NCBI GenBank assembly: GCA_027943335.1
Contig: BSBK01001294.1
Location: 496,001-560,000, forward strand
Reading direction: 5' to 3'
Source: Chamaecyparis obtusa
Taxonomy: Eukaryota; Streptophyta; Pinopsida; Cupressales; Cupressaceae
Length of the DNA: 64,000 nucleotides
The position numbers and the translations under genes are program-made. A model generated the notes under the pieces. The model was given only the letters and a program-made list of their open reading frames with translations. It had not been told where the DNA came from and searched no databases. Of this stretch, positions 59,711-64,000 are shown piece after piece. The number at the start of each line of letters is the position of its first letter. Within the stretch, counting starts at the first letter, position 1.

Positions 59711-60570
59711 AACCAGGACTAAGCTTAGAGAGAAATAGTTTGAGAATTGAAAAATGAATGATGAATTTTATCAGAATTTACCTTAATTCATTATAGAACA
59801 CTCCTATCAAAACACCAGAATTAACTACCTTGCATCTTTTGTAGCTTGTACTTTAAACAAGAATGGGCTTATCATTTAGAAGGCAAACCCTTTTTAAAAT
59901 ATCAAACTTGATGGGTAATTAATGGGAAAGATTATGGGAAGATTTTCTTGGCCAAAATCATCATACAACAAGGTAACTCAAAGTGACTTGCCATTAATAG
60001 ATGTCTCTTCACTTTTAATTTCCTTACTCAATAATCATTACTTTCCCACAAACAAACCTTTATTAGATTTTTGCGCTTGATCTCACATGCTTGTCCTCTT
60101 ACCTCTTCATTTAATGATTTGAATAGATGGAGGCTTCTCATGATTACTCCCTTATTAATTACAAAACACCCCTTTATTACTGACATCACCAATGGTCATG
60201 TGAAAATAATTGCTTTGTTGTCAACTTTTAAAATGCTTTAGCAATTACTAGTACGTACATGATCTGGGCTCCACCACTTGCCTCACGAACCATTTCAATA
60301 TGCCAAACCAATTTGAACTAGGTTCAAAGTAGTTCAAAGGTACAAATCAATTCAAAAGTTCATGAATGACCAAAGGTTCAAAGATTCATAATTTACAAAA
60401 GAAGAAGGCTTAGATCAAAATAAAATGACTAAGGACCCAAATTGACTTGTGAGAGCTTACAAACTGGGGACAAAAGGGATTTTTCTTTGGAATATCAAAG
60501 CTGATGGTTCAAAATAAAAGAATATCAAATACCAAAAATATGGCGACTCTAAAAAATACTTGAACTAACA
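59711..60570 (-). repeat. Probable 3' LTR of D (left end not defined)
   Basis: No ORF is supported. The right end is placed at TGAACTAACA (60570) because the following bases, TCGGCTCTAACTGGGGA, match the bases following the T LTR at 20191 (ATGGCTCTATCTGGGGA). I cannot place its left end. Confidence 0.45.
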
Positions 60571-60760
60571 TCGGCTCTAACTGGGGACTGAGTTTCTTGA
60601 AACATAGGGAACTCAGAACTTTGGTTAACCATAGGTACAGAAGAGAGAAATGAATGAAAGAAAATGAAAGAAAAGAAAATAGAGCAAATGAAAATAAATA
60701 GAAAGAAAAAAAAAAGAGAGCAGAAAACAAAAATTCTATACACAGAAGGGAAAAACTCGA

Positions 60761-61830
60761 TCAGAGTTTAAAAAATTTGAGATATTGTCGGTTATAGGTA
60801 AACAACATGATCTTTCCATCTGGATACTTCATCTTGTAAGCATTTGATCCTATTTCATCATGTATGATGAAAGGCCCCTTGCACAAAAACTCAAATTTAC
60901 CGTGAGCTCCTTTAGTTGCTTTGCGTTTATCCCATAGCAATACTTCATCATCTTTCATGAGCTTCCCTAGTCTTGCCTTCATATAAAATTTTTCCTTTAC
61001 TTTCATCTGATGGTCGGTTATATGATCTACCAACCTTTCTCTTTCTTCTTCAAGCTTACTCAAATATAAAACTCTCTTTTCCAAAGCATCTTGAATGTGT
61101 TCTTCTTCAATTGTTGATTGCAACTTCGTTGCCGACAATTCAAGTGGTAGGGGAACTTTTTCTCTGACATCGTATACTAATTCAAATGGTTCCATACCTA
61201 TATCTCTCTTTGGAGTGAAGTGCTCAGCCCACAGTGCTTCGTATAATTTCTTATGCCAATATTTTACATTTGCACTCACCAACTTTTTCATGATTGCCAC
61301 CAAATTTTTGTTGCTTGACTCTGCCTGACCATTTCCTTGAGGAAAGTAGTCAAAGGAGTGAGCTAAAGAAATACCATGGTCATAACAAAAAGTGGTTAAT
61401 TCCTGAGAGGATAAATATGTTGCATTGTTAGAGACTACTTTTTGAGGCACTCCAAAATGGACCAGAATGTACTCCTTCAGAAAATCACATACCACTTGTG
61501 AACTACTCTTTTTGGTTGGAATGGCCTCGACCCATTTAGTAAATTATTTAGTCGTAGTGAGTATGTACGAATGACCTACACTTCAGGCTATATTTATAGG
61601 ACCTATGAAATCTAAACCCCACTTCTTGAAGGTTTCATTAACCACCACTAACTTCAAAGGTAGAGAAGCCAACTGGGGTTTTCCCATGAAGAGTTTACAT
61701 TTCTCACAATCCTTTACGTATGAATAGCTATCTTTGAAAATCCCTGGCCAATAAAAGAAGTTCCTCAATATTTTAAAAGCTGTCATAGTAGAGGAAAAAT
61801 GCCCCCAACAAGCTTCATCGTGGAGTGTTT
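60761..61830 (-). pseudogene. D integrase
   Basis: Zinc domain (HDEACWGHFSS...CEKCK), core with D (KWGLDFIGPI), a second motif reading VVSNNATYLSS where Asp is expected after VVS (Asn instead, a G-to-A change), and E (NGQAESSNKN). The C-terminal domain reads KFEFLCKGPFIIHDEIGSNA and QYLKFFKL before the stop at 60761. A stop lies near 61583 and another near 61540. Asn in place of the second catalytic Asp would inactivate it even without the stops. Confidence 0.87.
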
Positions 61831-63356
61831 TGAGAAGCTTAATTTATTGACCCTTGTCAACGCATCTTATAAAGGTCCCATCAATACCCTTTTTGTATAG
61901 AACACCTTGAGCAATAACATACTTACTTTCCTTAAGTCTCATATTTCTCTTTTCTCAAGGGGTTAGGTTTGCAGGGCATTCTCCATAAGTCAAAAAGTGT
62001 GCAACATCTAAGAACCAAGGATCAATAAGACTTACTAGAAAAGCCAAAAGTCATTGTTCAACATTATCTTCAAATGAACCTTCATTTTATACTATCAGCT
62101 TACAAAGTCCCTAGCCCCTTCCCAACTTGGCAGGCTTCAAGGTAAGATCACTTCCTATATCTTAGCTACCCAAGCACCTCTTTTATTCCCTCAAATTTCC
62201 TACTGATTCAGGATACTTTTTATTGTAGTATCAGGTACATATACTATTGAGTGTGAATGTAGAATGTACTATCTAAATGATTTGATGGCTCTTACAACAT
62301 CATATGCTTGTTTCTCAATGAGTGAATATTTTAGTTCATGTTTCTTCAGAGGTGTACTCATAAAGGCTATGGGAGCTTCTTCTTCACTCTCATTTTTATG
62401 AGACTAAATACCTAAAAGGGTATGTTCTGATGCATAACAATAAATATTGAAGTCTTTCTTGAAATTGGGACTGACCAACATAGGAGCCTTAGGTATAGCA
62501 GTTTTGATCTCTTCAAATGATTTTCTTCCTTTCTCATTCCACTGAAAATGTTGCTTCATACTTGTCATATCAATTATATGCCTCATAATCTTTCAGAACT
62601 CTGGGATAAATACTCTCAAGAAATTCACTTGGCCAAAGAAAGACCTCACTCTGCTTCTATTTATTGGTAGATTCAACTGTTGGATAGCTTTTACTCTTTC
62701 TAGGTTGATTCTTATGTCATCCTTTGAGATGATATGTCCCAACAACTTTCCTTCTTCAATAAAAAAAATTTATTTCTTTGGATTCAAAGATATATTGTGC
62801 TCTCTACATCTTTCTAGCACTATTTTCAAATCCCTGAGGTGATACTTCCTCCACCTTGAGAATACTGTGAGATCATCAAGATATGTTACTATGATTTTAT
62901 TTCATAAGTCTTGAAAGGAGGAGTTCATAGCTCTCTGAAATGTCACCCTGATATTGATTAGACCAAATGACATTTGAGTGTAAGCATAAGTTCCCCAAGG
63001 AGTTATGAAAGCGGTTTTGTGTTGATCTTCTTCTGCCATGCTTATTTGATTGTACCCTAAAAAAACATCTAGCATGGATAGCATCTCAAAACCTGCTACT
63101 ATTTGAAGAATATGTTCTATGGCTAACAAGGCATAGTTATCTTTGAGGCTAGCTTGGTTGAGATTTTGGAAATCAACGCAAATTTGAATTTCTCCATTTT
63201 TTTTGCATACAAGGACAATATTAGATATTCAAGTTGAATGATGTATTGGATAGATTATCCTTTCCTCTAACATTTTATCTACTTCCTTTACTATTGCTTC
63301 TAAGACTTTGGGATTATAATTCCTTAATTTTTGGCAGAAAGGTGTTGCATCCAGTT
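61831..63356 (-). pseudogene. D reverse transcriptase and RNase H
   Basis: RT motifs FEMLSMLDVFLGYNQI, TPWGTYAYTQMSFGL, RVTFQRAM and the catalytic TYLDDLTVFSRW (about 62860-62895), then the thumb (RSFFGQVNFLRVF) and RNase H (NIYCYASEHTLLGI and IEKQAYDVVRAIK). As in T, the first RNase H Asp is missing. Several stops and at least one frameshift. 61831-62250 is the linker to integrase, poorly preserved. Confidence 0.85.
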
Positions 63357-64000
63357 TCAAAGGAATATGATGTTTGAAGCGACCATCTCTAAAATCCTTG
63401 AGGTCTTCGTACCCCTAGATGAACATGTCTCTATAATCAGGAGAATTTTTTTTAATCTATCTCTCTCAATAGGAGAACAAATTTTGCCTACTACAATCCA
63501 TTTTGGTTCAAGGTCAACACCCACATTAATCTTGTCATAATCTTTCAAGACTTCAGAATGTATAGGCCTTTTATTGACTGAACTATCATCCCTATTTGAA
63601 AACAAGTATTCCAATGAAATTAGACCTTTCAAAATTTTATTCCCTTTTAATTGAAGCATGCCATCATCATTATCCAAATTAGAACATGAATCCTTACAAT
63701 CATTATCAGACCCTTCAAAATATAAATCAGAGAAATGCCTAGCACAAGTCAAGAACTCTTCGATTTGGCGATCATTATTAAAAATATGCCAGTGATTAAC
63801 ATTATCTAGGATGCTCAGTCAAAAAATCATCTCTACTCTGTAGGTATCCATTTTAAAATCTGAATGTAGGAGTAAGAGAGAATATGACACCGGCAAAGAA
63901 TCTACCCTAGTATTAAGAATCCTGGGGATAACATCAATTGAGAATGCTTCAAAAATATCTAGTTCACCCCATACCCAATTTCTGTAATGTTTTAATCTGG
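63357..64000 (-). pseudogene. D second RNase H tail and linker to RT
   Basis: From the window edge the frame reads LKHYRNWVWGELDIFEAFSI, RVDSLPVSYSLLLLHSDFKM, a stop, then LSILDNVNHWHIFNNDRQ and CARHFSDLYFEGSDND. It aligns with T 34723-34960 (LKQYRNVVWDMIEYFDAF...SILDNVENW), i.e. the C-terminal end of the extra RNase H, then the linker that leads to RT. It shows that the RNase H-before-RT order is not unique to T. Confidence 0.72.

Larger units (their letters stand above)
60571..64000 (-). mobile_element. D, Ty3/gypsy element related to T (partial)
   Basis: Minus-strand pol of a T-like element running off the right edge: second RNase H tail, linker, RT, RNase H and integrase. The domain order and many residues match T (for example SILDNVNHWHIF against SILDNVENWQVF). 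60571-60760 is a non-coding stretch with A-rich plus-strand sequence. Confidence 0.82.

Noticed and set aside
60541..60549. TGGCGACTC as a plus-strand PBS near 60541
   Set aside because: No LTR end precedes it on the plus strand, and the surrounding sequence aligns better with the minus-strand LTR end of D at 60570.

Overview
The window is nuclear DNA from a plant, almost certainly a seed plant with a large, repeat-rich genome. A conifer or a large-genome monocot would fit, but nothing here fixes the species. It is AT-rich. I see no ordinary host gene, no tRNA or rRNA gene, and nothing bacterial. Essentially all of it is LTR retrotransposons inserted into one another, and many boundaries can be placed to the base from TG...CA ends, 5-bp target-site duplications (TSDs), tRNA primer-binding sites (PBS) and polypurine tracts (PPT).

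Layout, left to right. 1-3818: 3' half of a pol-less element (family B, copy A, + strand) with an odd inverted duplication at its LTR. 3819-4724: gag fragment and leader of a Ty1/copia element ('Copia2', - strand). 4730-17313: chromovirus-type Ty3/gypsy element G1 (+), TSD CTTAG, carrying a complete but stop-ridden copia element Copia1 (5461-12340, -, TSD GTTTG) just behind its 5' LTR. 17392-17690, 41495-41838 and 49054-49523: three pieces of one unidentified ORF-like sequence, split by two insertions. 17691-41494: large gypsy element T (-, 2.5-kb LTRs, TSD CAAAT/CAAAC). T carries a solo LTR (21528-22372, TSD ATAAC) and a very young element N (24128-34614, +, TSD CTCAT). 41839-49053: complete family-B element (-, TSD GACAA). 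49524-50727: leader, PBS and 5' LTR of a copia element, probably Copia2 again. 50728-56101: chromovirus G3 (+), sibling of G1. 56102-59246: family-B copy C (-), cut by G3. 59247-59710: unidentified ORF piece. 59711-64000: gypsy element D (-), a relative of T that runs off the window.

What stands out. Family B (A, B, C) has an LTR, PBS and PPT, a Gag-like ORF1 (coiled coil plus CCHC knuckles) and a second ORF of about 1,036 codons that I cannot identify. That ORF stays in one frame over about 2 kb in both copies that can be compared. The complete copy has no protease, reverse transcriptase, RNase H or integrase, so the family must have borrowed enzymes. Its LTRs resemble those of Copia1, which makes a Copia1-like element the likely helper. 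N is also a borrower: its two 1,270-bp LTRs differ at only four positions by eye, yet it holds just a 750-codon ORF of unknown function and the tail of an integrase behind a 12-bp minisatellite. T and D both place a second RNase H domain before the reverse transcriptase, and their usual RNase H has lost its first catalytic Asp.

Most coding regions are broken, mainly by in-frame stops of the kind produced by C-to-T change (CAG/CAA/CGA/TGG to stop), as expected for methylated transposons. No gene here looks functional, except that N's ORF is one substitution from open. Coordinates and similarities were read by eye, so boundary positions could be off by a base or two where no TSD supports them.
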